64,000 nucleotides of DNA from Callipepla californica brunnescens (GCA_023055505.1 JALIRH010000006.1:22913105-22977104); one strand, 5' to 3'; shown: positions 24,961 to 37,754, counted from the first letter of the stretch. Notes: generated by a model not told the origin, from the letters alone. Numbers and translations: made by a program.

Positions 24961-27900
24961 TCCAGAGACATCAGGCAACAGTGACCACAAGTCTGTTGGT
25001 ATGAATTTTTTAAGAAAAAACAGTTTTCTATTACAAAATGGATGAAGTTTTACTTCAGTCATATAACTATCCTGCTTACTCAGAAAGCTGGTGTCGCAGT
25101 TGTAACAAGATGTTGATGGGAAAAGGCACTATTTCTTTTTAACACAAAAGTAGCTGATGACTGTAGCATGTCAGGAAATAGCAGAGCCTAGCAGAAGGAA
25201 GGCTTCTGACAGGCAGAAGATATATGAGTGAAGAGGATTTCTCAGGCTAGTAAGCAGAAACCTCGCTATCTAGCTGTAGAAAGGATGAGAGAATAAAGAC
25301 TGAAGACAAGAAAAATGAAGACCGTACACAACACATCTGTACACATTTATATACTGCTGTCACTGAGCTTTTTTCATTTTCAATAAATGCATCACACAAA
25401 CAAACAAAAATCCATCCAATTTTCTATGTCAAAATTCATGTACAAAAACATTTTCCTGTGACAATAATTTGTAATGGAGGAATTCATTACGCTTCCACTG
25501 TATATTTTACATCCTCTACTTTCCTATGCCTGACTGAGCTCACCACTTGTTTCTGTCTCTCCACTCTCCTTGTTTCTGACGTAACAAATCTTTTTTTCCA
25601 GGGTCTCAGAAACCCAATTCTTCTCTCCCATACAAGATTCTGTAATGGCTGAGAAACTCAGCAAAACACGTCAGAGTAGATTTTCAGATGCACAATTTAT
25701 TTTGCGTTTCATGTGCTCACAGGTATATAATGGAATATTAAGCTTAATATAGGATGGCTCTGTTGTTTCTGATGTAGAACCATTAAAGATCCATGTGCCT
25801 GTGAATGCAACCACATGACTCATTTGACTGCTGGGACAAGTCTATTGCCATGTAGCATGCTGCACAAATCAGATCTTCCTGTTAGATCCCTGCATGTTAT
25901 GCTTCTTGGAGGAAATACTCCTTATGCAAGATATTCTGAATTTGAGGATCACATTTTAATTACATTTTCCTCTATTTGTTATCAGTTTCAAGCTCAGGTT
26001 ATTAAACAGTAGAATATAAAAATTTGATCATTCTTTATCTACCAGGACAGCTGTGAAATATCTGATGTGATGGAGGAAGCAGGTAAAACTTGAGTCATCT
26101 TTTTAACCTCCCATGCAAGGCAGTCTAGATCATCTTTAAACACAGTCACTGACCCAGGGCCATTTGTTGCTCCCTGATCTTCCCCTTCACTAGTGGCTGA
26201 CAGAGCAGACAATTGCCAGGGCTTGGGTTTAGAGTAGTTGGTTCTTTACACCCAGCATATCCATCCATCCAGAAGAACTTTCCTATTTTTACACTGTGCC
26301 ACCAACATGAAACAGCTCTCAAAAATGTAGGCTCTTATTTTGAGGAAAGACATGCTCAGCTGTTTATGTCATTACACTCCATTACAGAAGAAGGAACAGG
26401 TTTACTTCTTCAATACCGCATAACAATTCACTGATAAACCCTTTCAGTTATGCAGGCACCTAATTTTTATACATGACAAGAATAAAATGAGATTTAAGAC
26501 TGAAGATTTTGTGAAATCCTGTCACTGTTTGAAGGTTTAAGATTATTTGTGTTCAGGTACAATGATGCAGGGTGAGGAATAAAATCTTAAGATTTTAAAC
26601 TAGTAGTAAAGAATTACTGAAACAATTTAGAGAAGCCATATCCAATTAAAATACATGCAGCTGAGCCATGATTCATGTATATATTTTATGTTATTTGAAA
26701 CCAGCTGGAATGCTTTTGTTTTTATTCTTCCTGAACCTAATTCTCACTACATCCTAATAAGCCAAATAGATGAATATCACCTGTATCTAGTCACAGTACA
26801 GGAAATGAGCAACTTTTGCATTTGTTAAATACTTGTAGAAATGGTTGGGCATAAGCAGAGACAGCTCCTGCAGCAAAATCAAAAACTTACTGTAAGTGTT
26901 TTAAGTACTGCTGTACCTCCTACCCATTCTGTCACAGTCCTTTTTTCTGGAATAATTCTTGAACTGGACTGTTACAAATGGGAGGAAGAGGTGGGATTTT
27001 CACATACAAAAATTCTGATAATGGTCCTCAGTTGTTTTAAGCACAATGTCTCAACTGCAGAGATGAATTTTCTTCCCACAAGCCTACGAAATTCTAGTTA
27101 GTTAAATGTTTGACACATTATAAAGATAAGAACATCATCTGAAGAAAATTATCCCCTTAAGACTCCATCAAAATCCCATAGTCTGTCACGAGATTTAGGT
27201 AGTAATAGAGTAAGAAGCTTGAAATTGAGATGAAATTCAGTTTATTTCCTGCTGATAATGAGTTCTGCTGTAGGGAAAGGGGAAGGGGAAGAGAAGGGAA
27301 GGAGAAAGGAGAAAGGGAAAAGGAGAAAGGGAAAGGGAGAAAGGAAAGGCAAAAAGGAAAGGAAAATTTTATGAGTACGGAGGAAATAATAGATTCAACC
27401 CCATTTTTAAATAGTTAGGACAAAAATCTTCATTCAGACACACTGGTGCCACCCCATTAAGTTCCAGCAGTGGCACCACTGGTAGAGAAAGAATGGCACA
27501 CAGATTTTTCACCATTAAGTAATCTGTTTTCATTACCTTCTCAGCAGTTTGTTTCATTTGCCTGCAGTAAGGAAACTAAAATTAGAAGACATTTCATGTT
27601 CATAGTTAGTTTGCTTTCAATATGAAAAAAACACAAGTCTATAAATTTTTGTACTGGGTTATGCCTTGTGCAGTTCTACTAAAATGTTGTCTTTACATTA
27701 TAGTGATGAACTGTGAATGGCGCTCTGTATTATTTTGTCCAAAGTAATTCAAATTAATGACCCTAGAAATATTATTTGAAGAGTCTAAGAGACAAAACAT
27801 TTCCAATGAACATTACCGGTAGAATTTTTTGTGTGCAGACCGACACGTTAATAAACTTTTCTAATCATTTTTGGAACTTGTTATCTGTTGTAGGAATTCC

Positions 27901-28137
27901 ACATACCACTCCTGTATCAGTTTCAGTAGGAGAGGAATGTCAGGTAAATGCTGACAGCAAACTATCAGGAGATTGAATTCATTGTTCTTGCTTTGACTTA
28001 CATACTTAAGTTCTCATTTCATATTACCAAAGTGATACTGATTTTGATTGAACTGAAGAGAGTACACAAAAGTGGAGTAAGTCAGAGTGGTGATCTCATA
28101 CATTCTGCTGCACGTGTGATAACAATATTAGCTTAGA
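24961..28137. other. gene-free interval with a purine tract
   Basis: No supported gene. It contains the 95-bp purine run described separately and a 9-bp inverted repeat at 27444-27478. Small open frames lack recognisable domains. Confidence 0.45.
27272..27366. repeat. 95-bp polypurine (GGGAAA/GGAGAAA) tract
   Basis: All bases from 27272 to 27366 are A or G except one C at 27350. Loose GGGAAA, GGAGAAA and GGAAAGG units suggest a decayed microsatellite. Mirror-like purine tracts of this type can form triplex DNA in vitro; whether this one does is unknown. Confidence 0.9.
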
Positions 28138-28316
28138 AAGCAGGCTCTTGTTCTGTCTGGGGACAGGACAATAATCTTGGAGACATTCAAGGTCATTCTG
28201 GACAGGGCTCTGAGAAACTCGATCTAGCTCTGGATGCTCCTGTTCACTGCAGAGGAGTGGGACTAAATGACTTTGAAGGGTCCCTTCCAACTCAAATAAT
28301 TCTACGATGCTATGAA
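28138..28316 (+). mobile_element. CR1 LINE 3' end
   Basis: Plus-strand CR1 3' region: 'cttggagacattcaaggtc', 'gacagggctctgagaaact', 'gactaaatgactttgaagg', 'tcccttccaactcaaataat' and a terminal 'tctacgatgctatga'. It is 5'-truncated. Confidence 0.85.
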
Positions 28317-29750
28317 AGTCCAAAAATTACTTTTTAGTTTAGTTTTTAAAGTTTACATGAAACCTTTAAAAATGTGAAGGAAGCAGGGAACTAGAAAATT
28401 CAGATCAGAACTTCTTTTCTTCACTGACTACATACAACTCTTTTCAAAAACTGGCAGCATTTCAGAACACTTATCCACCCTCTAGCTCCCATGAGGAAAA
28501 AAAAAATACCTGAAGCTGTTCTTCAAACTTTGAACTTTTAATTTATAGATCATAGCATAGATCATTGGAGTTTAGTATTTTTTTATACTGTTGTAGTAGA
28601 AATAAAAGCTCTTTTGACATACAGTTCATTCACCCTCAGATATGTAAGCAGAAGTCTGTGTAGAGATAATGGTATCAAGAAAAATGTGAGATTTATATCA
28701 ATATAAGGCTGGATGCTAAAGAACGTTTTCCAAGAATGGCAAGAAAGGCTGTTTTCCTGCACTGTACCAGCTGATGTTGTACTTCCTAAGGAAGTAGTAA
28801 CACTTACCAATCACAGATAACAATAATCAATAATTAATGAAAATTAAAGTCCATCCAAGATGGATGGCACTAGACAGCAATAGAATTAATACTCATTTGG
28901 AGGACATGCCATGATAGTGGTATCCAGAAATACAGACTCTTAAGAAATTTAGAGATCAGAGCAGATTAAACACTTTGGACTTCACAGGAACTTCTTATGA
29001 TTAAACTCCAATCCCAAGACCACTTCTGAGGTAGAGTATGAAATCAATGAGCTTCTGGATCTCAAGAAAGCGCACTGAAGAGTAAGCTTTTCTATGAAGT
29101 AATGAAAAAATCTATTTCCATGAAGTAAAAAAAAAATGCATTACCTGTGGCAAAGATAAAAGTGAACACCTTTGTGAGTTTTTTCTTTGCTTTGTCTTGT
29201 TTTTCTGAGTACTCATATGTCTTCTTTGCTTCACCTTCCTTAGTCCTGCAGAAAGGGTCTCCAAATTCATACAGCTGCTGCCATAGTAAGGCTGATCTTA
29301 TCATCAGTGAGTAGAAACAATAACTGTGTGCACTTTCAAATATCCCTGATTTTTTCTAATAACTTTTTCTTTAGAAATACCTATTTAAAATTCCTGTAAT
29401 AAGTTTTCATCCTTTCTTTCTGACACTGTATTACAGTCCAATCAAAATTAAACATACGTTTGCTTAGTTTTAAAGGTCATTCAATAGTCATGCTCCAAAC
29501 TATCTTTAAAAGTAAAGCAGATCTGAAATACATTTCCTCATGTAACATTTGGATAGAAATTCTGTGCAAAATTTAAATTATTCTTTTAATATCAGGTACA
29601 CTGTTCTAGTGTCTTACAGCCCATTGGTTATTTTAAGCTCATTAACAACTACAACATGAATTGCATTTACTGATTAAACTAAAAATATTATTAAAAGAAA
29701 TAAATTATAACATGCCGTATGGAACACGTGAACATGTGTAAAAAAAAAAA

Positions 29751-29782
<32 letters not shown>

Positions 29783-31164
29783 ATGGAAACCTGTAATTCT
29801 TTCTATCCTATGTGGGCAGAATTTATTTCAGATTAGATTACCTTCCTGCTTATCAGGATCACCGATGAGGAGGTGCAGAGTTACTGCATTAACAGAAATC
29901 TGACAGCTGGATTCTAAGAATAATGGACAAAACTCCAGTGTGTGGTTCATCAAGAACACACAGAGACCAGATTTACAGTGATCACTTTGAAAAAATCCAC
30001 CTCGAGGAGAAGCACAGCAGCTGTATCAATCTTGGCTGAAAGGTTTGACAGTAGAATATCAGTCTCTTTCATATGACATGACATATGCCCAAGTGAAATT
30101 ACATACCATGACATCAGTAAAATACCCCAGTTTTCCTGCTAATGATGTCATGTAATTATTTCATAGAAGCTAGTAGCTAGAGATGAACATTAGTAGCTGG
30201 AATCTTAAAAGACAATAGTGTACAAAAATCCAAATAGCAGTTTCTTCATGCTGTCTTCAGGGAATACCATCTCTGCCTTTATGAAGATGAAAAAGGAGTT
30301 TTAAAGAATATAGTTCAACATTTTAATACAGAAAGAATATTGTCAAACTATGAAAAATTTTTCTCCTCCAAAAACAGTACGCCAACAAAATACAAACGCA
30401 ACAAAACACAACAAAATCACTGGCTATTGATAGGCCTCTACCAAGCAGCTACAAACCAAGGCAAAGCACGTTATCTGGTTTTACCTGGACTAAGCATTTC
30501 TCTTGTGCCCAAGAGAAACCCACAGTAGGTAGAGGTAAACACACATTTAAGGCTTTGAACAAATGAAATTTTAACAATAAAATCAATACATATACAAAAC
30601 AATAAAAAGGAACAACAGAGTATATTTTTATGATTAAAAGAAAATGTGGAGGTAATAGTAATTCAATATTACTGAATTACTTATAGATCCATTAGTGAAT
30701 AAATAGACCAGAGAATATTAACAATTGTGGAACTTTTATTTTAACAAAGATTTCACATTCTAATTGGTGTACGGATTTTAATGTTTCTTTGTGTCAACGC
30801 CTAAGACTTAAGCAAGTGCTTAAATTTTGTCAACAAAAAAATTGAACACAGACTTGACAAATGGTAGTGGGGTCTTAAGTTTATGTAAGGGTAAGAGTTC
30901 AGCTCTAAAACACCTGCAAAATTTAGTCTCATGTCTCATGGAGCTGAAAAACAGCGCAGAATGTTTATATGAAAATAACACATTAGAGGCTGAGCTTGTT
31001 AAGTCACATGAAGTATATAGAATTCATTTTATTTTATTTCTGTCTGAAAATAATCCAACACTTTTCAATTAATGATAAAGATTGGGGAAAAAAAAATAAA
31101 ATTCTTGTTTATTAGTTCTAATTTTGGTAGGCAACAGTTGCTTCTGCCTGATACTATTTAAAGC
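28317..31164. other. gene-free, AT-rich interval
   Basis: No supported gene. The main feature is the A-run plus AT microsatellite at 29740-29785. The rest is AT-rich with no repeat I can name. Confidence 0.45.
29740..29785. repeat. poly-A plus (AT)n microsatellite
   Basis: Twelve A residues are followed by AT units, broken once by a TTT. It is a likely length-variable locus. Confidence 0.9.
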
Positions 31165-31890
31165 ATTACTTGTCTGGTGGATGAGGCAAGGCTGTTGATG
31201 TAGCTTACCTAGACTTCAGCAAAGCCTTTGAAACTGTCTCCCACAGTATTCTTCTGCAGAAGCTGGCAGACCATGGTTTGGACAGGTATACTCTGCTGGG
31301 TAAGCAACTGCCCAGAGATTAGGGCCCGAAGAGTGGAGTTAAATCCAGCTGGAGACTGGTCATGAGTGGTGGTCTCCAGGGGCTGCTGCTGAGGCCTGCT
31401 CTCTTCAATATCTTCACTAATGACCTCGATGAGAGTGCACCCTCTAAATTTGCAGATGACACAAAGTTGGCTGGAAGTGTTGATCCGCCCCATGAGCCAG
31501 CAGTGTGCTCAGGAGGCCAGAAAGGCCAGTAGCACCAGAAATAGTGCCTCAGCACTGTTGAGGCCACACCTCGAGTACTGTGCTCATTTTTGGGCTCCTC
31601 ACTGAAAGACATCAAGGCCCTGGAGCATGTCCAGAGAAGGGCAACAAAGCTGGTGAGGGGTCTGGAGCACAGACTTTATGAGCAACAGCAGAGGGAGCTG
31701 GGATTGTTCAATCTGGGGAAGAGGCGGACTCAGGGGAGACCTTATTGTTTTCTATAAGTACCTGAAGGGAGGTTGCAGTGAGCCAGGTGTTGGCCTCTTC
31801 TCTCTTGTAAGTAGTGATAGAATGAGAGGGAATGGCTTTGAGGGGAGAGAACAAGTGTTGCAACAAAATGTTCTACTTCCTAACAAAGTT
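31165..31890 (+). mobile_element. CR1 LINE fragment with reverse-transcriptase remnant
   Basis: Largest CR1 piece in the window. In one frame it reads YLDFSKAFETVSH near 31206-31244, a reverse-transcriptase motif A region. In another frame it reads KFADDTKL at 31446-31469, the catalytic (F/Y)ADD box. Typical CR1 3' sequence follows ('gtccagagaagggcaacaaagc' region near 31630, 'agaccttattgttttctata'). Frameshifts and stops separate the motifs, so it is dead. Unusually it lacks the terminal ATTCTATGA tail and stops near 31890, so the 3' end was probably lost by later deletion. Confidence 0.85.
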
Positions 31891-32929
31891 TAGTTTTAAA
31901 TAGCAACCTTAGTCTCTAAGGACACTTAGAATTTACCCACTCTGCCATAACACTCATTGCATACTGTGAAAGCCTCTGATATACACACACACAAAACGCA
32001 ACAGAATCCATGAAAAAGGAAAATATTTTAAAGCACTGCCAAATAAACCACATCCAATTGACTTGCATGATTTTCTGTATTAAATATGAAATCATTGCAA
32101 ATATTTGGTATTTTGCAATTGCCATAAAATCATTTTTCTTCCCTAGTGAAACGTTCTTGCTGCTCAGGTTGATCCTGCCCTTATGTATTTACACCAATGG
32201 CTATTGTTGTCTGGTTAACTCCATTGTCAGTAATCTACTGCAAGAATAAGAAATATACCGAAATGAGGACAAGTGTATTAAGTTTGGTAGTCCAGAATTA
32301 CATCCCTGACCCAGGGAAATACCATCTACAAAAAGAAGACAACCTAGCATGAAATACAGACATGCAACTATATTCTCTTCCTGTCTTTCCATAACAAGGC
32401 TCAGCCAAGTACCAATACAAGGACACACTCTTTCTGAAACTTTTTTTGTTCTAATACAAAAACTACAATAATTTCTTGAATCCTTCGCTTTTTTTCTGCT
32501 GATCATATGCAAACTATAAAAGGATGATCCATTGGAAATTTTAAATCATGTTCCTAGAATTTTATTTTTTAAGACTGATAAGTAAGAAGCCAAAAAACTA
32601 TGAGTTAAAAAACAAAGAACAACAAGAAAAAACACACTTTCACAGAAATTGGCTTATTTATTTTCAGGAACACGTGGCAATATCTGTTGCTTTCCTGTTG
32701 GGCAATGACTCATACAGCAAACAAGTCATTGCTAATAAAGTAGCAACTAGAAAATTAAGTGCAATTAATATATATCTATGCACACATTTCCTCTTGAGTT
32801 CTTAATTTTTAAATCAGCATACTGAGTATAATGCCCATCAAGACAACTTTCAATTCTTGCAGAGCAAATATGAATGAGCGTTTGTTAATGTCAGGATGTT
32901 CTTATTTAGCAAAATTAAAGCAAAGAGAA
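31891..32929. other. gene-free spacer downstream of NDUFA4
   Basis: AT-rich sequence between the CR1 fragment and the NDUFA4 polyadenylation region. I see no gene in it. Confidence 0.45.
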
Positions 32930-33098
32930 GACACTTCAAGTTTCAGATGTTTATTAAACCCCATCAAAACACTTTCAAACACATGACCAAGTGCAGCGTG
33001 AGGCATGTTTGAACATTTCCTGGATGATTAAGCATGGTAATTGTGCGGACAGCTTCCGGAAGACCTTTCTGTGTAGCTCGTGGAGGTGTGCGTGTTCT
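32930..33098 (-). other. NDUFA4: NDUFA4 3' untranslated region (predicted)
   Basis: Sequence from the NDUFA4 stop codon down to just past a canonical AATAAA at 32955-32950 on the minus strand. This gives a 3' UTR of about 170 bases. The cleavage point is inferred from the usual 10-25-base spacing and is not visible directly. Longer alternative 3' ends cannot be excluded. Confidence 0.65.
32950..32955 (-). promoter_or_regulatory. polyadenylation signal AATAAA of NDUFA4
   Basis: First canonical AATAAA downstream of the NDUFA4 stop codon on the minus strand, about 145 bases after it. Confidence 0.7.
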
Positions 33099-36048
33099 TT
33101 AGAAGTCAGGACGGTCCTTTTTGAGCTTACTGTAGTCTACATTAACTGAGTAGAACTAGGCAAGAGAGATTAAAAAAAGAACATTGACCAGAGTGAGAAA
33201 CTCAGTGATACAGTATCTTCCATGGCAGTTATTAAAAACATGCATCACTTGAACTCGCCAGAAAGGTGAAATCATTATTTGAGTCCCCACAATACAGAAT
33301 AATAAACATACAAAATAACAATTACAAAATCTTTAAAGAGCATAACTTACAATATTATCTTCATTCTGCATACAATATGAGAAAGTAAATTTAAGATGAG
33401 GTAGTGCTGATGTCTACAACTGAAGAAAAACTTTACAGAATCTCTTATTTAATATCCAGAACTAGAAGTCCATACACAGGAAGTGCCGGCAGTACTGCTG
33501 GGTTTATCCTATTCTCCCCAGATTTCTGTGTTCCTATTTGCTGAAGGCAGCATCTAGCCTGCCAAGTAGCATAAAGGATTGTAAACACAAAAAAGCAGCG
33601 TCACAAGGGTGCTGCTAAAACCTAGTTTGGTTTAAGTAACTGAAGCTACAACTGCAAGAAATAGCAAAGAAGAAAGAGGGCACGATCAGGTATGAACACC
33701 CCTTTTATATTAATAAAGTTGGATCCTATTTCAAGCCACTGAACAGTCCAAATAGTGACTGAAGACAGTGAGTTTACAGACCAAAGGTATATTTTGGCCT
33801 CCAAGCCTGAAATAACATCAAGCACATGACTGTATAGAAAAAAAACAGAAAGCCCAGAGCTGCAACTGAAATCAAGATTCTGTTAATAAATTTAAACTAC
33901 GATTTTTCTCTGAAACTCACACAGTAATAATCAAGTTTTCAACTCTTATATTTAAAATACCGATGCCTCAGTCTTTCCAAAGATAATTTTACTAAAAAAA
34001 AGCAATTTCATCAAAAGCTAAAGCTTGCTGTTTTACCAGAGCTTTCTACTGAGAAGTCATCCACTTTTGCCTTTCCATTTCCCACAGTACAGCCTTGGGG
34101 AAAAAAAAACCCACGATGATCCACAAACCCAAATATGGTAAATTCTGTGGCTGTATTTGTATGCTAAGGCAGATGGGAACGCTACGTAAGGCATGCACTT
34201 TTTTAAAAGAATTCACGCTGTGCACTGCATTGAATTTGCCTCTTTTAGATATATAGGAAACAGCAACATTCCAGGAACGATAATAAAAATAAAGTATTAA
34301 CATTCTTCTTAGACTTTTAAGGGAACCACAACATATTTAATTCTGGAGTGTTTTTTCACTTATCTGAATGACTGGCATACTAAGATATGGAGCTGAGTAA
34401 ACACTGACAGAAAACGTGGTACATTTGCTTTCTTAGTAGCTTGAGGATACTTCTAAAACTGTTCTTAACAGAAGGCTTTAGTGAGTGGTAACAGCACCAC
34501 TTCTGTAAAGTACAGAAAGCTTTACACATCCTCATGTGCTTCCTCATTAGTTCTCTGAAATAGACTGAATATCTCTTAAAGAAGCATTCTCTTGAAAACA
34601 GTTTGTAAGTAATGGATGCAAACAACTATTTTCAAATGGTCAACTGTACAACTGAATTAGAGCTTATATTAAAAACTGACATCATCTTGCTTTGCTTCCC
34701 ATGAATAAAGGCCAATAGTTCAGAACTCTGAAAGCTTCTGAAAGCTTTAGTTCAGAACTTCAGATTTTATCTTCTTCCCTGTAATCTTTTTCTCTGAGCA
34801 TTATGCCACTAGAGGATATGTGTGACAGAGGAAGACTATACTTTCTTACACAGCAGCATATATGACTGCTTCTCAGCAAAAACTGTCTGCTCCACTATCA
34901 ACCAATGCTAAAATAAAGTTATAAAACTCAAACAACTCTATCTGTTATGATTTCTAGAGACAAATCGTATGTTGTGCAGCAGAAGAAACGTATCAGTCAT
35001 TCAGCTACTTTCTAGTAAACTCAAATGTCCTAAAGCAGTAAGCTATACTTTTGGTGCTATGTTTCCTACAAGTCTGTGGTTTTCAATTTACCTTGTACTG
35101 GTCATTGGGAGCCAGTTTATTCCAAGGTTCTGGATTATTTTTCTTGTCCCAGCTATTGAGAGAAATACAGAGCATGAGAAGACATTCAGAAAAATGCAGT
35201 ACCTTCAAAAGAAATGTAATTTATCTGTACACTATAGCCATTAGCCATAGACAGTCATCCATCTAAATAATGTTCTGCTAGAAGAAGTCACAGTTCTCTG
35301 TCAGCAACCTCTAAATATCGTAACATAAAGATAAAAGCAAACCTCCAAATCAAGGAAATCCTTTTGCAATCCATGCCAGTAATACTGGAGCTAGGTATAC
35401 TGAGGCCTCCAGAAACAAAAACCAGGGTGCTGAAGTCTGCTTTAACATAAACAGCATGATGAAAGAGAGTTCAGAGTAGCTGTATACATACCAGACATCA
35501 GGGTTGAACACTGCCAAACGCATGACGTACAGAGCTGCGCCAACGCCTCCTGATCCAATGATCAGAAACAGTGGGATCAACTGGAACGAGAAAGACTTCA
35601 GATGACATTGTGCAATGTAACGAAACTGTTTTATTACGAGAATTTCTGATGACGGCAACGACAAACAGCCAGCTCCCACATTCTGAGCTGTAACGCAAGG
35701 CCCTCTAAAACCTTGCAGAAGCACGCTGGGTACAGGGAGACCGATATGGAAAAGCTGCTGCTGTATTACAGCCACCAAACGTGCTCTAACAGCGCACTGC
35801 TCAAAGACAAACATCTGTTTCGTGAGGAGACAGGGAAAGACGAAAGCAAGAAGGGAACAGGTATCTCGCAGCAAAAGAAGGCAGAAAAAGGCGAAGAGGC
35901 CGCGTCCCGTGGATCAGCGGGAGGTGCCCACCGCGAGGGCGCGGAGGACAGCGGCCCCGAGGGGCTCAGGCGGCGCGGAGCCGCCTCAGCTCCCACTGGT
36001 ACTCACGCTGGGATGCTTCTTGGCGTGGCTGACGATAACACGGAACAT
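33099..36048 (-). CDS. NDUFA4: NDUFA4, cytochrome c oxidase-associated subunit (four exons, complete)
   Basis: Spliced coding sequence from exons 36048-36007, 35580-35492, 35152-35092 and 33155-33099 (42+89+61+57 nt = 82 codons plus TAA). Every junction has GT donor and AG acceptor bases, and the frame carries across, including a TG|C cysteine codon split between exons 2 and 3. The protein starts [15 protein letters not shown] hydrophobic segment (residues 15-39, [10 protein letters not shown]..., rich in G and A) is the single membrane helix. Family signatures follow: [36 protein letters not shown] and terminal RPDF. Human NDUFA4 has 81 residues; the extra one here lies in WDKKNNPEP. The protein sits in the mitochondrial inner membrane. 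It was first listed as a complex I subunit and later reassigned to cytochrome c oxidase (COXFA4). The C-terminal FYSVNVDY argues against the paralogue NDUFA4L2. The start ATG has G at -3. Confidence 0.96.
33156..35091 (-). other. NDUFA4 intron 3
   Basis: 1936 bp between the donor gtaaat (after CAGTACAAG) and the acceptor ttgcctag. AT-rich, with no repeat or embedded gene recognised. Confidence 0.9.
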
Positions 36049-36535
36049 AGCTGCAGCTGGCGAACGTCTCCCACCCTACCCGGCTCCGCAGACCGTCCTG
36101 CCCCCTCCTTCTGCCGCCGAGGCCCAATGTCACGGAAGGCCCCCTGCGCGGCAGGTGCCCGCTGCCCGGATGTAGCGGCTGCGGCGGTTGCCTGTTCTCC
36201 TGCCGCCGAGCCCAGCCCGGCCGGCAACCCGCCGCAGCAGCCGCGCTAACATCGCCCCGCGTGCCCCGCTCGCACGCAGCCCCGGCCGCGAGGCAGGCGG
36301 CACCGCCGGGCAGACAGGCACCTTCCAGGGCACCCCGCGGAGCCCCCGGCTCAGGGGAGCCGAGCAGGCGCCGGCCCCGCCCCGCCCCGCTGCCGGGCGA
36401 GGTGTGAGCGGCGCCTGCGCCGGGGCCGCGAGGGCATGGCGGGAGGCGCCGCTCAGGGCCCGCGGGGACCGGCCCCGCTCTGACCCGCGGCAGGCGGCCG
36501 TCTGCAGGCCGTGTTTGTGATGGCTCCGCCGTAGT
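35880..36535 (-). promoter_or_regulatory. CpG island and promoter region of NDUFA4
   Basis: A GC- and CpG-rich block of about 650 bp covers NDUFA4 coding exon 1 and its upstream side, as expected for a housekeeping mitochondrial gene. ETS-type CGGAAG lies at about 36133 and a YY1-like ATGGCGGG at about 36435. Both motif classes are common in respiratory-chain promoters, but use here is inferred. No TATA box is evident. Transcription start sites cannot be placed. Long antisense open frames in this block are composition artefacts. Confidence 0.75.
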
Positions 36536-37304
36536 GTTTGTACAACCGTTTTTATATTACAGAGAATTAGGACCTGAATGCCTATCACTGGGGGAGATCA
36601 CCGGTCCCTCTGGTGTAAGATTTCTTGCACAAAAAGTTAATCCGGAAGATAAATTTATTTCCACGTAGACATTAAGGAGGTTTCTTTTATTTAGCTAGTG
36701 GGACTGTCATCATTTAATCCTAAGAGCAGGGAGCACCTTTCCCAGGTTAGAAGCGGAGTAACTTCAGATATCTACCAATGGTTTGTGTGAATGTATCCCA
36801 AAGTAGAATTCCAGAGCTAAATAAGAATGAAATGCCAGAGAACAAATAGTTGCAAGCAAACATGTCTTTTATTTCACTTACTAGTTCCAGTTACTCACTT
36901 AGCATCTTAACACGAATCGGATTGTCACAGTCATAACATCATAAAAAATGCCAGGGTTCCTCATCCATCATCCCACAATCCAACTTTTTTCAGTTTACCA
37001 GAGTATTTAATCTAGTTATTTGTTAAATAACTATCCACAATACCAGATGCTGGCTGTTGGCTGTGTTCAGTGCACTGAACAACTCCTTGAGTGACTATAG
37101 TTCGCAACTGAAGCCATGCTGTCAGTTTGTTTTCCTTGGTGCAGTACATTCCTTATCTGCCTCGTTTCAGAACTGATAAAATATGAAGGACCGTAATTAG
37201 TGTGCATAAAGATTTTGTTAACTACTCCATTGTATAGTGGGGACAGTATATTTTGTATCAGAAATAGTGTAGTTGGCAGGACAACAGAGTTCTCTCTGTT
37301 CTTG
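36536..37304. other. gene-free spacer
   Basis: Between the NDUFA4 CpG island and a CR1 element. No feature recognised. Confidence 0.45.
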
Positions 37305-37754
37305 TGGTGAGGCTGCAACTCAAGAACTGTGTTCATTTTTTGACCCCTCACTACAAGAAAAATACCAAGGCCATGGAGCGTGTCCAGAGAAGAGCAATGA
37401 AGCTGTGAAGGGCATGAGGCACAAGTCCTACGGAGGGAAGCACTGAGGGAGTGGGGATTGTTTTATCTGGACCAGAAGAATGTCATAGAAAGGGGGTTGT
37501 AATGAGGTGGGGCTCAGCTTCTTCTCCCACATAACTAGGGATAAGAGAAAATGGCCTTAAGTTGTGCCAGAGAAGGAAAAAAAATAGGAAGAGTGAAGAG
37601 GAATTGGAACAGGCTGCCCAGGGAAGTGATGGAAGTTCCTGCAGGTAGGGTAGTTGTGGCACTGATTCAACATGGTGGTGATGGGTTGATGGTTGGAGCA
37701 GATTATCTTAGAGGTCTTTTCCAACCCTAATGATTCTATGCTTCTATGATTTTC
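37305..37754 (+). mobile_element. CR1 LINE 3' fragment (about 450 bp)
   Basis: Plus-strand CR1 with the standard block order: 'gaactgtgttcattttttgac' region, 'gtccagagaagagcaatgaa', 'ggaacaggctgcccaggga', 'gcagattatcttagaggtc', 'ttccaaccctaatgattct' and the tail 'atgcttctatga'. It is 5'-truncated with an intact 3' end. Confidence 0.9.

Noticed and set aside
26841..27101. 86-codon plus-strand frame
   Set aside because: No recognised domain, no promoter or splice context, and length within chance expectation.
27369..27557. Minus-strand 62-codon frame with KNLCAILSLPVVPLLELNGV
   Set aside because: It looked protein-like at first, but no family is recognisable, no splice context supports it, and the frame ends within AT-rich intergenic sequence.
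35350..35874. 174-codon continuous minus-strand open frame
   Set aside because: Only 35492-35580 is coding (NDUFA4 exon 2). The rest is intron read through without stops, as shown by splice sites at both edges.
35713..36249. 178-codon plus-strand open frame over NDUFA4 exon 1
   Set aside because: It is antisense to the confirmed NDUFA4 exon within a CpG island; its composition (A, P, R, G) is that of translated GC-rich DNA.
36130..36588. 152-codon minus-strand frame upstream of NDUFA4
   Set aside because: CpG-island composition artefact; no homology recognised and no link to the NDUFA4 reading frame.
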